This document shows positions 1 through 8,649 of a stretch of 64,000 nt of DNA, piece after piece. Source of the stretch: Betaproteobacteria bacterium (GTDB taxonomy: Bacteria > Pseudomonadota > Gammaproteobacteria > Burkholderiales > Ga0077523); NCBI GenBank assembly GCA_016125475.1, contig WGLR01000027.1, positions 1-64,000 of the forward strand. The letters run 5' to 3'. The notes under the pieces are model-generated. The model made no database searches. It saw only the letters and a list, made by a program, of their open reading frames with translations, and had not been told where the DNA came from. The translations under genes and the position numbers were made by a program. The number at the start of each line of letters is the position of its first letter. Positions within the stretch are counted from its first letter, which is position 1.

Positions 1-2363
1 ACATCGCCGACGGGGCCACGCTGACCTTCAACGGCGGATCGAACACCCTCGCCCAGGGCGCCACCCTTTCCGACACCGGTAGCCTCGCACTCACGTCCGG
101 CACGCTCACCGTCGCCGCTGATCGCACGATCACCAATCCGTTCACGTTCTCGGGTGGCGCGGTCAGCACCGTCAGCACGCTCACGATCGGCGGACCACTC
201 ACCTGGACAGGCGGGACCTTCACCGGTGGCGGCACGTTCGTCACGCCGGGCACCACCGCGATCCAGGGCACCGGCTCCGTCGGACTCGACAACGCCACCT
301 GGAACAACGCCGGCACGGCCACCATCGCCGACAGCGCTCGCGTGAACCTGACCAACGGTGCGATGCTCGCCAACCTCGCCGGCGGATCGATCGACATCAC
401 GAGCACCAACGCCTCGCCGATCGCCTTCGCCGGTGGCGCCCTCGTGCGTGTCACCAACGACGGCACCCTCAGCAAGTCGAATTCCGTCGACCAGAGCATC
501 GCCAACCTCGGCTTCGACAACAACGGTACGCTCGCCGTACGTACCGGTCGGCTCGCGCTGTCCTCCGTGACCAGCATCGGAGGCACCGTCGCGATCGACG
601 CCGGGGCCACGCTCGCCCTGCCGGCGAACACCAGGAACACGGGCCTGATCCAGGGCACGGGTACGCTCGAAGTGGGCGGCGGCACCGGAACTCTCGACAA
701 CGACGGCCGCATCGCACCGGCGGGGACCGGGGCGATCGGCACGCTCACGCTCGCCGGCGATCTGGCGCAGGGGGGAACGGGTACCGTCGAGATCGAGATC
801 GCCGGACCGGGTCCTGCGGAGCACGACGTGCTCAACGTGACGGGTACCGCCGGTCTTGCCGGCACGCTCGCGGTGAGCACGCTCGGCGGTTACACGCCGG
901 CGACCGGCGACACGTTCTCCGACCTCGTCGTCTACAACGCGCGCACGGGTGTCTTCACGACGGTCAGCCTGCCCGCCACCGTGAACGGCTCACCTTCCTA
1001 CGATCCGGGCGCACTTGCCCTGTTGCTCGACGCCGCGGGTTGCGGCGCCGACGTCTGCTGGATCGGCACGACCGGAGACTGGGCGACCGGAACGAACTGG
1101 AGCACCGGGACTGCGCCCACTGCCGGACAGACGGTCCTGATCCGGGTCCCCGGCGACCAGACCATCACGATCTCCACGGGAACCCAGGTCGCGGGATCGA
1201 TCACGGTGGACGAAGCCCTGCGCCTCGACGCCGGCTCCCTCACGGTCGCCGGAACCGCCGTGTTCAACGGACCCCTGACCATCGCGGGCGGCCGCCTGAC
1301 GACCCAGGGCGCACTGACCGTTCGGGACCTCACGCAGACGGGCGGTACCCTCGCCGGAGGCGGCGCCCTCACGGTCACCGACAGTTTCGACGTCACGGGC
1401 GGTTCGATCATTCCCGGCTGGACCAGCGTCTCGATCACCCAGACGAGCGGCGATCTCACGGTGCAGCGCCCGTTCGTGACCACGGGCAACTTCAGTGCGA
1501 CGGCCCTCGCCGGTACGCTGCGTGTCGCCGCACCCGTCGCGAGTGCGGGCAACCTTTCGCTCGCGGGCGCGAACGGCGTCGTCGTGACCTCCAACATCGG
1601 ATCGGGTGGCAACATCCAGTTCTCGAGTTCGGGCGGCATCGCCGTCCGGAACGCGAACGTGACGGGCGCCACGGTCTCGGCGCAGGCAGGGTCCCTTGCC
1701 GTCACTGCGACCACCGGGAGCACGTCGCTCGTCGGCGCGGGCGGTCTATCGGCAACGATCCAGGGAGACATGCAGGTGACTGGCGGCAGCACTTCGGGTG
1801 CCTCGGCACTGGTCAGTTCCGGCACGAGCCCCTGCAGCATCGACGTCGGTGGATCCCTCGCCGTTTCCGGCGGCTCCGCCACCGGTGCGTCGGCTCGGAT
1901 AGCGGGTGCCCCGAGCGTCGGCAGCAGCGCAAGCCCGATCCGGGTTCTGGGGCCGATCACGCTGACATCCGGCACGGCGCCGTCTGCGCCCGCCCAGATC
2001 GCCGTGACGTCCAGCGGTCAGATCTTCGCGGCGCTGCCGCGGTACGCCGAAGGTGAGGGAATCACCGTGGACGGCCAGGCGGTCACGGCCAACGGGACTT
2101 CGGGCTTCTTCGTGAACGGAACCCCGGCAGTCGTCGGCGAAAACCTGTTCATCACTTACGGGGGCACGCCGACTGGCGGCGCGGAGCCGGGCCTGGTACT
2201 CGCCTCGGCACAGACCGATAGACGGCTCAGCCCCCAGGCAGAGGCGGTCGTCGCACTGGACGTGACGACGCGCATTGAAGCCGCCCTGCGGGAAAAGACC
2301 CTGCCCGACGAAGACACACCGATCAATTCAACCACGCAGCGTAGTCTGCCGGAGTGCCGCTGA
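1..2363 (+). CDS. 3' part of a large repetitive beta-helix surface/adhesin-like protein (N-terminus outside window)
   Basis: The frame is open from the left edge (first full codon at base 3) and ends at TGA 2361-2363, giving about 786 visible residues. A GTG at 342 is internal, because the same repetitive sequence continues upstream of it. The protein is rich in Gly, Thr, Ala, Ser and Val, with short recurring units such as GTLTV, GGTLA and GATL, the pattern of right-handed beta-helix passenger domains in filamentous-haemagglutinin-like or autotransporter adhesins. No C-terminal outer-membrane beta-barrel is visible; the end is polar (residues such as TRIEAALREK, then a short tail). Secretion by a two-partner system would fit but cannot be tested here. 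The stop overlaps the start of the FecR-domain gene (TGATG), so the two are probably co-translated. A role at the cell surface is inference. Confidence 0.75.
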   Translation, partial: IADGATLTFNGGSNTLAQGATLSDTGSLALTSGTLTVAADRTITNPFTFSGGAVSTVSTLTIGGPLTWTGGTFTGGGTFVTPGTTAIQGTGSVGLDNATWNNAGTATIADSARVNLTNGAMLANLAGGSIDITSTNASPIAFAGGALVRVTNDGTLSKSNSVDQSIANLGFDNNGTLAVRTGRLALSSVTSIGGTVAIDAGATLALPANTRNTGLIQGTGTLEVGGGTGTLDNDGRIAPAGTGAIGTLTLAGDLAQGGTGTVEIEIAGPGPAEHDVLNVTGTAGLAGTLAVSTLGGYTPATGDTFSDLVVYNARTGVFTTVSLPATVNGSPSYDPGALALLLDAAGCGADVCWIGTTGDWATGTNWSTGTAPTAGQTVLIRVPGDQTITISTGTQVAGSITVDEALRLDAGSLTVAGTAVFNGPLTIAGGRLTTQGALTVRDLTQTGGTLAGGGALTVTDSFDVTGGSIIPGWTSVSITQTSGDLTVQRPFVTTGNFSATALAGTLRVAAPVASAGNLSLAGANGVVVTSNIGSGGNIQFSSSGGIAVRNANVTGATVSAQAGSLAVTATTGSTSLVGAGGLSATIQGDMQVTGGSTSGASALVSSGTSPCSIDVGGSLAVSGGSATGASARIAGAPSVGSSASPIRVLGPITLTSGTAPSAPAQIAVTSSGQIFAALPRYAEGEGITVDGQAVTANGTSGFFVNGTPAVVGENLFITYGGTPTGGAEPGLVLASAQTDRRLSPQAEAVVALDVTTRIEAALREKTLPDEDTPINSTTQRSLPECR

Positions 2364-3724
2364 TGCGAATCCTGACCCCGATCCTCCTCCTTCTTCTCGT
2401 GTCTTCCCTCACGCCTGCGTTCGCAGCGCAGGAGCCGCAGGCGGGCCAGGCGACGAGCGTCACGGGCGTGGTGTCCGTCCAGCGCAGCAACGGCGCCATG
2501 GGCATCGTCGGGCGCGGCTCCACCGTGCGCTCGGGCGACACCGTCTTCACGCAGCCCGAAAGCCGCGTGGTCATCGAGATGCAGGACGGGGCACGCCTCA
2601 CGATCCGGCCTTCGTCCCAGTTCCGGATCGAGAACTATCGCTACGTTCCCGACAAGCCCCAGGAAGACAACATGTTCCTGCGGCTCGTCAAGGGCGGATT
2701 GCGGACGCTGACCGGTCTGCTCGGCAAGCGTCGCCCGACTGCGTTCCAGCTCAACACGGGAACGGCCACGATCGGCGTACGCGGGACCGACTTCCTCACC
2801 CGTATCTGCGAGGACGACTGCGCCCGCGAGACGAAGCGCGAGATCTCGACGCACGTGTCACGCACGCCGGGCTATGTCGGGCGGCTGATCGCGGTCCAGG
2901 GGACCATCACGCCCACGCGCGGCAAGCGCGCGGGCAAGCCGCTGTCCGTAGGCGACCCGGTCTATTCGGAAGACATCCTCGAGTCCGCGCAGCGGTCGTA
3001 TGGCGTGATCATCTTCCAGGACGGCACGCGCATCGTGCTCAAGGAGAACACGCGCTTCGTCGTGGAACGCTTCAAGTTCGAGCCGTCACGACCCGAGCAG
3101 GGCAACGTCGTCTTCAGGCTGCTGCGCGGCGGCCTGCGTGCACTGACCGGTCTCATCGCCCACAGCAACAACAAGCGGTTCCAGATCAACACGGCCGTCG
3201 CCACGATCGGCGTCCGGGGAACGGGATTCGACGCGCTCTGCACCGGCGCCTGCGCCGACGACGGTACGCCGCCGCCCGACGATGCCCCGGCCGGACTCAC
3301 GATCAGCAACTGGCAGGGATGCAACGTCGCGACGAACGACAAGGGCGAGGCCCAGATCTGCGAGGGTCAGGCGCTGAACGTGGCGAGTGCCGACGAGGCA
3401 CCGAAGCAGCTGGACAGCGTGCCCGGATACTTCGGACGAAGCACCGAGCCGCGACCCGACAAGCTGCAAGTGGATCTGAACGAACTGTTCGGCATCCAGC
3501 AGGAGGACTTCTCCGACCCGGGCGTCTACGTGCAGGTCAACGACGGAACGGTCACGCTCAAGGGATCTTCGACGGAGACCTTCACGCTGCGCAAGGGCGA
3601 GGTCGGCTACATCGATCCCAACGGATCGAAGTTCGTGCGCCTGGGCGTGACGCCGGTGTTCATGGACCGGGACGTCTTCGTGCGCGACGGCGACCCCGAG
3701 GAATACGGCTGCTTCATGCGCTGA
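2363..3724 (+). CDS. Exported protein with two tandem FecR-like domains
   Basis: The 453-residue protein starts with a signal peptide (MRILTP, then a Leu/Val-rich core, ending near AFA-AQ at residue 21). Two related segments follow, at about residues 45-155 and 200-295. Each contains a FecR-type core with exposed-strand pattern, then KGGLRTLTGL or RGGLRALTGL and a block ending in ATIGVRGT-x-F, so the domain is duplicated. FecR domains in this setting are usually periplasmic or surface-linked and often lie beside large repetitive adhesins; no transmembrane helix for classical anti-sigma signalling is seen after the signal peptide. I chose ATG 2363 (GGAG at 2351-2354, eight bases upstream) over GTG 2354, which only adds three residues. 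Both domains carry a nearby Cys-rich insertion (C-x3-C). Partner and ligand are unknown. Confidence 0.8.
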   Translation: MRILTPILLLLLVSSLTPAFAAQEPQAGQATSVTGVVSVQRSNGAMGIVGRGSTVRSGDTVFTQPESRVVIEMQDGARLTIRPSSQFRIENYRYVPDKPQEDNMFLRLVKGGLRTLTGLLGKRRPTAFQLNTGTATIGVRGTDFLTRICEDDCARETKREISTHVSRTPGYVGRLIAVQGTITPTRGKRAGKPLSVGDPVYSEDILESAQRSYGVIIFQDGTRIVLKENTRFVVERFKFEPSRPEQGNVVFRLLRGGLRALTGLIAHSNNKRFQINTAVATIGVRGTGFDALCTGACADDGTPPPDDAPAGLTISNWQGCNVATNDKGEAQICEGQALNVASADEAPKQLDSVPGYFGRSTEPRPDKLQVDLNELFGIQQEDFSDPGVYVQVNDGTVTLKGSSTETFTLRKGEVGYIDPNGSKFVRLGVTPVFMDRDVFVRDGDPEEYGCFMR

Positions 3725-3736
3725 GCGCACCGAGGC

Positions 3737-3960
3737 CCCCCCCACCCGACCGCCCCTCGCGCTTGCGGAGGGAGGCGTGTGCAAGGAACGGAATCGATCC
3801 CCCTCCCTCGCTGGCGGGGAAGGGTTCGGGTGGGAGGCAGGCCCGCAGGGTGGGCACGGCGCACGCGGACAACGCAACACGTCGTTCCCCACCAGACCTG
3901 CCGTGAGGGATTGGGCGTCGCCCGGTGCGCGGTGCGCACCCTACGCACCAGACCGCCGGC
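3737..3960. repeat. Intergenic region with probable dispersed palindromic repeat elements
   Basis: The 376 bases between the FecR gene and the alcohol dehydrogenase hold no convincing gene. They contain a C/G-run hairpin-like stretch (CCCTCCCTCGC ... GGCGGGGAAGGG, about 3801-3827) and two related segments of opposite sense: GGGTGGGCACGGCGCAC near 3848-3864, and GTGCGCGGTGCGCACCCTAC near 3927-3948. These resemble the short mobile intergenic repeats common in GC-rich proteobacteria, and their translations give the Pro/Arg-rich peptides typical of such repeats. That they are multi-copy in this genome is inference. Confidence 0.35.
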
Positions 3961-4100
3961 TGCGTGAACGCGGTTCCGCCCGATCGCTCGTCGCCGATCG
4001 TCTTTTCTTCCTGCCGCCCCGCACCGGACACCCCGTTCACATCCCGGTCTTGTCGTAGACTGCCGGCATCGACGGACCACACCGAACGGGAGGAAACAAC

Positions 4101-5156
4101 ATGATCAGCTACGACGTCGTGGAATGGGGCAAGCCGCTGCAGCGCCAGGAATGGCCCACGCCGGAACCGACGGGGACCGAGGTGCTGCTGAAGCTCAAGT
4201 ATTGCGGGGTGTGCCACAGCGACGTGCACATCCGCGACGGCTACTTCGAACTCGGCGGTGGCAAGCGGTTCCACATGAGCGACCGCGGCATGAAGCCACC
4301 GGTCACGCTCGGCCACGAGCCCTTCGGTACCGTCATCGCAGCGGGACCCGACGCGGGCAACGTTCCCATCGGCCAGGACCGGCTAGTCTGTCCCTGGATC
4401 GGCTGTGGCAAGTGCGTCCGCTGCCTGGAAGGCCAGGACAACCACTGCATGACGCCGCAGTGGGTCGGCATCCAGCGCCAGGGCGGGTATGCGGATCACC
4501 TGCTCATCCCGCATCCGCGCTACCTCGTCGACGCGAGCGGGATCGACCCCGCGTGGGCCGCGACGCTCGCGTGCTCCGGGCTCACGACTTTCTCCGCCGT
4601 GAATCAGCTGGCTCCCATACCGAAGGACGAATGGGTGATGGTGCTCGGGGCCGGAGGGCTCGGGCTCATGAGCATCGGGATGCTGCGCGCACTCGGCCAC
4701 GAGAAGATCATCGCCGTCGACATCGATCCGGCCAAGTTTGCCGCTGCCCGCGAGGAAGGTGCGGCCGCGACCGTGAACGGGCGCGATCCCGACGCCCTCA
4801 AGCAGGTCCAGTCCATCGCGGGCGGACCGCTCTATGGGGCGGTCGACCTCGTGAACAGCACGGACACCGCGACACTCGCCTTTGCAGCGATGCGCAAGGG
4901 AGGACGGATCATCCTGGTGGGACTGTACGGCGGCGAGATTCCCCTCTCGCTCGTAACCGTCGTGCAACGCGCGCTCACCATCGTCGGCTCGAACGTGGGA
5001 ACCGTCGCCGAGCTGAAATCGGTCGTGCAACTGGCACGCGAGGGCAAGCTCCGCCCGATTCCGATCGAGTGCCGTCCGCTGTCGGAAGTGAGCAGGACGC
5101 TCGACGAACTGAAAGCAGGCAAGGTGAACGGCCGCGTCGTCGCACGAATCGACTAG
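4101..5156 (+). CDS. Zinc-dependent alcohol dehydrogenase (MDR superfamily)
   Basis: A 351-residue medium-chain dehydrogenase, expected to oxidise an alcohol with NAD(P)+ in the cytoplasm. The catalytic-zinc motif is present (CGVCHSD at residues 35-41, GHE at 71-73), as is the structural-zinc cluster with four Cys in GCGKCVRCLEGQDNHC around residue 110. The Rossmann motif GAGGLG lies near residue 184. An insertion rich in Gly and aromatic residues (about 48-66) between the first zinc ligand and GHE marks a subfamily, but the substrate cannot be read from sequence. The start is well supported by GGGAGGAAA just upstream of ATG. It stands alone, with a hairpin terminator behind it. Confidence 0.9.
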   Translation: MISYDVVEWGKPLQRQEWPTPEPTGTEVLLKLKYCGVCHSDVHIRDGYFELGGGKRFHMSDRGMKPPVTLGHEPFGTVIAAGPDAGNVPIGQDRLVCPWIGCGKCVRCLEGQDNHCMTPQWVGIQRQGGYADHLLIPHPRYLVDASGIDPAWAATLACSGLTTFSAVNQLAPIPKDEWVMVLGAGGLGLMSIGMLRALGHEKIIAVDIDPAKFAAAREEGAAATVNGRDPDALKQVQSIAGGPLYGAVDLVNSTDTATLAFAAMRKGGRIILVGLYGGEIPLSLVTVVQRALTIVGSNVGTVAELKSVVQLAREGKLRPIPIECRPLSEVSRTLDELKAGKVNGRVVARID

Positions 5157-5166
5157 CCCGTCCCTG

Positions 5167-5196
5167 GACGACGAGAGGCACGCGCCTTTCGTCGTC
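5167..5196 (+). terminator. Hairpin terminator after the alcohol dehydrogenase
   Basis: A 13-base-pair stem (GACGACGAGAGGC / GCCTTTCGTCGTC, one G-T pair) closes an ACGC loop, 10 bases after the stop codon. No long T-run follows, so efficiency is uncertain. Confidence 0.6.
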
Positions 5197-5729
5197 TCGC
5201 GCCGCCCCGACAGACCCGACACCGACGGACCGGCGCCCGCCTCCGCTGTCGCGACTGCCTCGTCGGCGTCACGCGTTCGGGGTCGTGCTTGCGTTCTTGT
5301 ATTGCGCCGACGCGCGTGCCGGGTCGCGGGGCATGCAGGGTCGATCCCGTTTGCACGAGAGTGTGCCGGGACCTCGACGATCGACATATGCACGTTTTCT
5401 CATATCTGACGCGGGTTCTGCTGAACGCCCACGTCGTCGCGCGCCGCAGCGAAGACCGCTTCTCGTGTGTGCAGCGCACAACCCTCCTTCGCGTGCACCA
5501 GCGCTTGCTCTTCGCTTCGGCATGTCGGTATCCTCGCGCAGTTTGCGGTTCGAGTCCGGCATCAGCGGCTCCTGTGCCTGTCGGCAGGCGACAGGCGCGG
5601 TTGCGCGATTCTTGCCGCGCATGAACAAGCCAACCGCATCGCCACAGCGGCGTTATGTACGACAGTCCGGCAGCCTCTCGACCCAGTCGGGGGATGACCG
5701 GCACAACTATTCACGAGGAGGGAGGTTCC
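5197..5729. other. Intergenic region without a recognisable gene
   Basis: About 530 bases between the alcohol dehydrogenase terminator and the transporter. Short open frames exist on both strands but are Arg/Pro-rich, lack good ribosome sites and resemble nothing I know. The only clear signal is the strong ribosome binding site GAGGAGGGAGG at 5714-5724, which sets the start of the downstream transporter. The promoter of that gene must lie here but I cannot place it. Confidence 0.5.
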
Positions 5730-7496
5730 ATGGCGAATTCGCGGGGTCTGCTGTACATGCTCCACAAGGATCACATCGTCGCGCCCGACGGATTCAATCG
5801 CTGGCGCGTACCGCCTGCCTCGATAGCGATCCACCTGTGCATCGGCTCCGTCTACGCCTGGAGCATCTTCAATCCCGCCCTGACGAAGGAAATCGGCGTC
5901 GTCGCACCGACCGCGGGAGACTGGGCGCTCAGTTCGGTCGTGTGGATCTTCTCGGTCGCGATCCTGTTTCTCGGACTGGCCGCGTTCGTCGCGGGCAAGT
6001 GGCTCGAGGACGTGGGCCCCCGCATGGTGGGGGTGGTCGCGGCATTCCTCTGGGGGGGCGGCTTCCTCGTCGGCAGTCTCGGGATCCAGACCCACCAGCT
6101 GTGGCTGCTCTATCTCGGATACGGCGTCCTCGGTGGATGCGGTCTCGGCCTCGGGTATGTTTCCCCGGTCAGCACGCTGATACGCTGGTTCCCGGACAGG
6201 CGGGGCATGGCGACCGGCATGGCGATCATGGGGTTCGGCGGCGGCGCGATGATCGCGGCGCCGCTCAAGGGCTGGTTGCTGAAGACCTTCTATCAGGCTC
6301 CGCAGTATCTCGGATCCCTCGACTCGGTGAAGCTCGTCCTCAAGGACGGCGTGCGCTTCGCCGACGTGAACGGATCCCTGATCCAGGCCGTCGTCGTCAC
6401 GCACGGTGACCTGAAGGGCATGATCGTCAAGGGTGCCGAAGGGGTCTACGCCGCGGGAACCGGCAACACCGGTGCCGCGATGACCTTCGTGACACTCGGT
6501 GTCGTCTACTTCACGGTAATGATCATCGCCGCGTTCTCCTACCGCGTGCCGCGCGAGGGGTGGAAACCCGCGGGGTGGACACCACCGTCCGCATCCGAGG
6601 TCGAGAAGCGCATGATCACGGACAAGCACGTCCACATCGACACCGCGCTGCGGACACCGCAGTTCTGGCAGATGTGGCTCATGCTCTGCTTCAACGTGAC
6701 GGCGGGCATCGGTGTCATCGGGGTCGCCAAGACCATGATGACCGAGATCTTCGGAACCACCCTGCCGACGGTCGTGAACGCGGGTTTCGCGGCGACCTAC
6801 GTACTGATGATCAGCGTGTTCAACATGTGCGGCCGCTTCTTCTGGGCGAGCATCTCGGACTTCATCGGCCGCAAGAACACGTACCACTGCTTCTTCGTGC
6901 TCGGAACGCTGCTTTATCTGTCGATACCCTATGCCGCCGGGCAGGTCAGCGCCTCGCCCGCGGTGATGTGGCTCGTCATGTTCTACGCCGCGACGATGAT
7001 CATCTTCACGATGTACGGCGGCGGCTTCGCGACGATCCCGGCCTACCTCGCGGACGTCTTCGGGACGAAATACGTGGGCGGCATCCACGGCCGGCTGCTG
7101 ACGGCGTGGAGTACCGCAGGCGTGCTCGGCCCGCTCGCGATCACGTCGCTACGCGAAAGCTCGCTCCAGAATGCCATCCACAAGCTCGCCACACAGATCG
7201 ATCCGGCGACGTTCCAGGCGAAGTTCGGTGCAGGCATCGAGCAGCTGAACACGCTCATCGCCGCGAAGACGGTGACGCTTTCCCAGCTCCTCGAGATCGC
7301 GCCGGCGGGCACCAAGGATCCGACGCCGAGCCTCTACAACACCACCATGTACTGCATGGCGGCACTGCTCGTGATCGCTTTCTTCGCGAACCTGCTGCTG
7401 AAGCCGGTCCACGAGAAGTATCACCTGAAGGAAGGCGAGGACAGGCACCGTGATGCCGCGGAGGTCGGAACCGCGGCAGGCGCCGTCCCCGACTGA
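5730..7496 (+). CDS. OFA-family MFS transporter (oxalate/formate antiporter-like)
   Basis: A 588-residue inner-membrane transporter of the major facilitator superfamily, with about 12 hydrophobic segments. The conserved loop RWFPDRRGMATG and the N-terminal IHLCIGSVYAWSIFNP are characteristic of the OFA family, whose members move monocarboxylates or dicarboxylates. It is longer than the usual 420-550 residues because of a hydrophilic insertion near residues 190-250 in the middle of the protein and another in the C-terminal half (around residues 480-540). ATG 5730 was chosen because GAGGAGGGAGG lies just upstream; an in-frame ATG at 5655 would add 25 unlike residues. The exact substrate is not predictable; the family name is not proof of oxalate transport. 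Confidence 0.88.
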   Translation: MANSRGLLYMLHKDHIVAPDGFNRWRVPPASIAIHLCIGSVYAWSIFNPALTKEIGVVAPTAGDWALSSVVWIFSVAILFLGLAAFVAGKWLEDVGPRMVGVVAAFLWGGGFLVGSLGIQTHQLWLLYLGYGVLGGCGLGLGYVSPVSTLIRWFPDRRGMATGMAIMGFGGGAMIAAPLKGWLLKTFYQAPQYLGSLDSVKLVLKDGVRFADVNGSLIQAVVVTHGDLKGMIVKGAEGVYAAGTGNTGAAMTFVTLGVVYFTVMIIAAFSYRVPREGWKPAGWTPPSASEVEKRMITDKHVHIDTALRTPQFWQMWLMLCFNVTAGIGVIGVAKTMMTEIFGTTLPTVVNAGFAATYVLMISVFNMCGRFFWASISDFIGRKNTYHCFFVLGTLLYLSIPYAAGQVSASPAVMWLVMFYAATMIIFTMYGGGFATIPAYLADVFGTKYVGGIHGRLLTAWSTAGVLGPLAITSLRESSLQNAIHKLATQIDPATFQAKFGAGIEQLNTLIAAKTVTLSQLLEIAPAGTKDPTPSLYNTTMYCMAALLVIAFFANLLLKPVHEKYHLKEGEDRHRDAAEVGTAAGAVPD

Positions 7497-7515
7497 CACG
7501 GCGTCCTTCCCCTCA

Positions 7516-7546
7516 CGCCTGCGCCGCCATGACGACGGCGCAGGCG
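7516..7546. terminator. Perfect hairpin between convergent transporter and folD
   Basis: Arms CGCCTGCGCCG (7516-7526) and CGGCGCAGGCG (7536-7546) pair perfectly around a 9-base loop. It sits between two convergent genes and could stop transcription from both sides, though no T-run is present. Confidence 0.6.
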
Positions 7547-7610
7547 CCTGATTCATCTTGTCGATGTCCGTGGCCGGTGTCCGCCGACTCTCCCGACACC
7601 GACGGACGAA

Positions 7611-8489
7611 TCAGACGCCGGCCTTCCTGCCCGTGGCCCCGACCGCGAAGCGCTCGGCCGACTGCACGGTGTTCGCGAGCAGCATCGTGATCGTCATGGG
7701 CCCGACACCACCGGGGACGGGCGTGAGAAATCCCGCAACAGCCCTGGCGGACTCGAAGTCCACATCCCCCACCAGCTTTCCGTCGGCGGTACGGTTGATC
7801 CCGACATCCACGACGGCCGCGCCAGGCTTGATCATCTCGCCGGTGATGACGCCCGGCTTGCCGACGGCCACCACGAGGACATCCGCCTTCCGTGTGTAGG
7901 AAGCGAGGTCGCGTGTTTTCGACGTGCAGATGCTGACCGTTGCGTCACGCGCGAGCAGCATGAGGGCCTGCGGCTTGCCGACGATGTTGCTGCGGCCGAC
8001 GACCACCGCATCCGCCCCGCGCAGGTTGATCTCGTAATGATCGAGGATCGCCATGACGCCGTAAGGCGTGCAAGGCGGAAACACCGAATCGCCGGCGATG
8101 AGTCCGCCCAGGTTGTAGAGATGGAAGCCGTCGACGTCCTTGTCCACGGAAATGGTCTCGAGGATCTGCGCCACGTCGAACTGCCTGGGCAGCGGTAGCT
8201 GGACGAGGATCCCGTGAATCGCCGGATCCGAATTGAGCGCGATGATCTTCGCGAGAACGTCCGCAGGCCGCGCGTCCTCGGGGTATTCGTGAATCTCGGA
8301 GTGGATGCCGATCTCGCTGCAGGCTCTCGCCTTGTTGCGCACGTACACCTTCGAGGCCGGATTGTCCCCGACGATGATCACGGCGAGCCCGGGCGTGACG
8401 CCTTTCTCCTTCAAGGCGTCGACGCGAACCTTCCATTGCGCGCGCGTGGCCTTCGCGACGGCCACGCCGTCCATGATGATTGCAGTCAT
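7611..8489 (-). CDS. folD: Bifunctional methylene-tetrahydrofolate dehydrogenase/methenyl-tetrahydrofolate cyclohydrolase
   Basis: FolD interconverts 5,10-methylene-, 5,10-methenyl- and 10-formyl-tetrahydrofolate with NADP, feeding one-carbon units to purine and formyl-Met-tRNA synthesis. The 292-residue length is normal. Visible motifs are YVRNKARA with the catalytic Lys, QLPLPRQFD, the nucleotide-binding [12 protein letters not shown], and the C-terminal [11 protein letters not shown] signature. ATG 8489 (MTAIIMDG) matches the family start; an upstream in-frame start at 8528 would add 13 unconserved residues. The ribosome site is weak. It is a single-gene unit, convergent with the MFS transporter. 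Confidence 0.95.
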   Translation of the reverse strand: MTAIIMDGVAVAKATRAQWKVRVDALKEKGVTPGLAVIIVGDNPASKVYVRNKARACSEIGIHSEIHEYPEDARPADVLAKIIALNSDPAIHGILVQLPLPRQFDVAQILETISVDKDVDGFHLYNLGGLIAGDSVFPPCTPYGVMAILDHYEINLRGADAVVVGRSNIVGKPQALMLLARDATVSICTSKTRDLASYTRKADVLVVAVGKPGVITGEMIKPGAAVVDVGINRTADGKLVGDVDFESARAVAGFLTPVPGGVGPMTITMLLANTVQSAERFAVGATGRKAGV

Positions 8490-8649
8490 GTTTTGCTTTC
8501 GTGTTGGTGTGAAGTGAACGTTGAGCATTTTCCGGTTGCGACGGACGGGCGGCGCGCGTTGCCCCGATGCGGGCGAACAATCCCGCCCGTCTGCAGCAAC
8601 TTGCGCAGGTCCCTGCCCGCGACTCAGCCCGGGCCGTGAAACCGCAGAG

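Noticed and set aside
998-1975. Minus-strand frame inside the beta-helix gene
   Set aside because: Pro/Ala/Val-rich shadow of a repetitive coding sequence; no ribosome site or motif.
3607-4316. Small frames in the gap after the FecR gene
   Set aside because: They encode the Pro/Arg-rich peptides typical of intergenic repeats and overlap real genes at the ends.
5289-5728. Possible small genes between the alcohol dehydrogenase and transporter
   Set aside because: No ribosome sites, no motifs and atypical composition on both strands.
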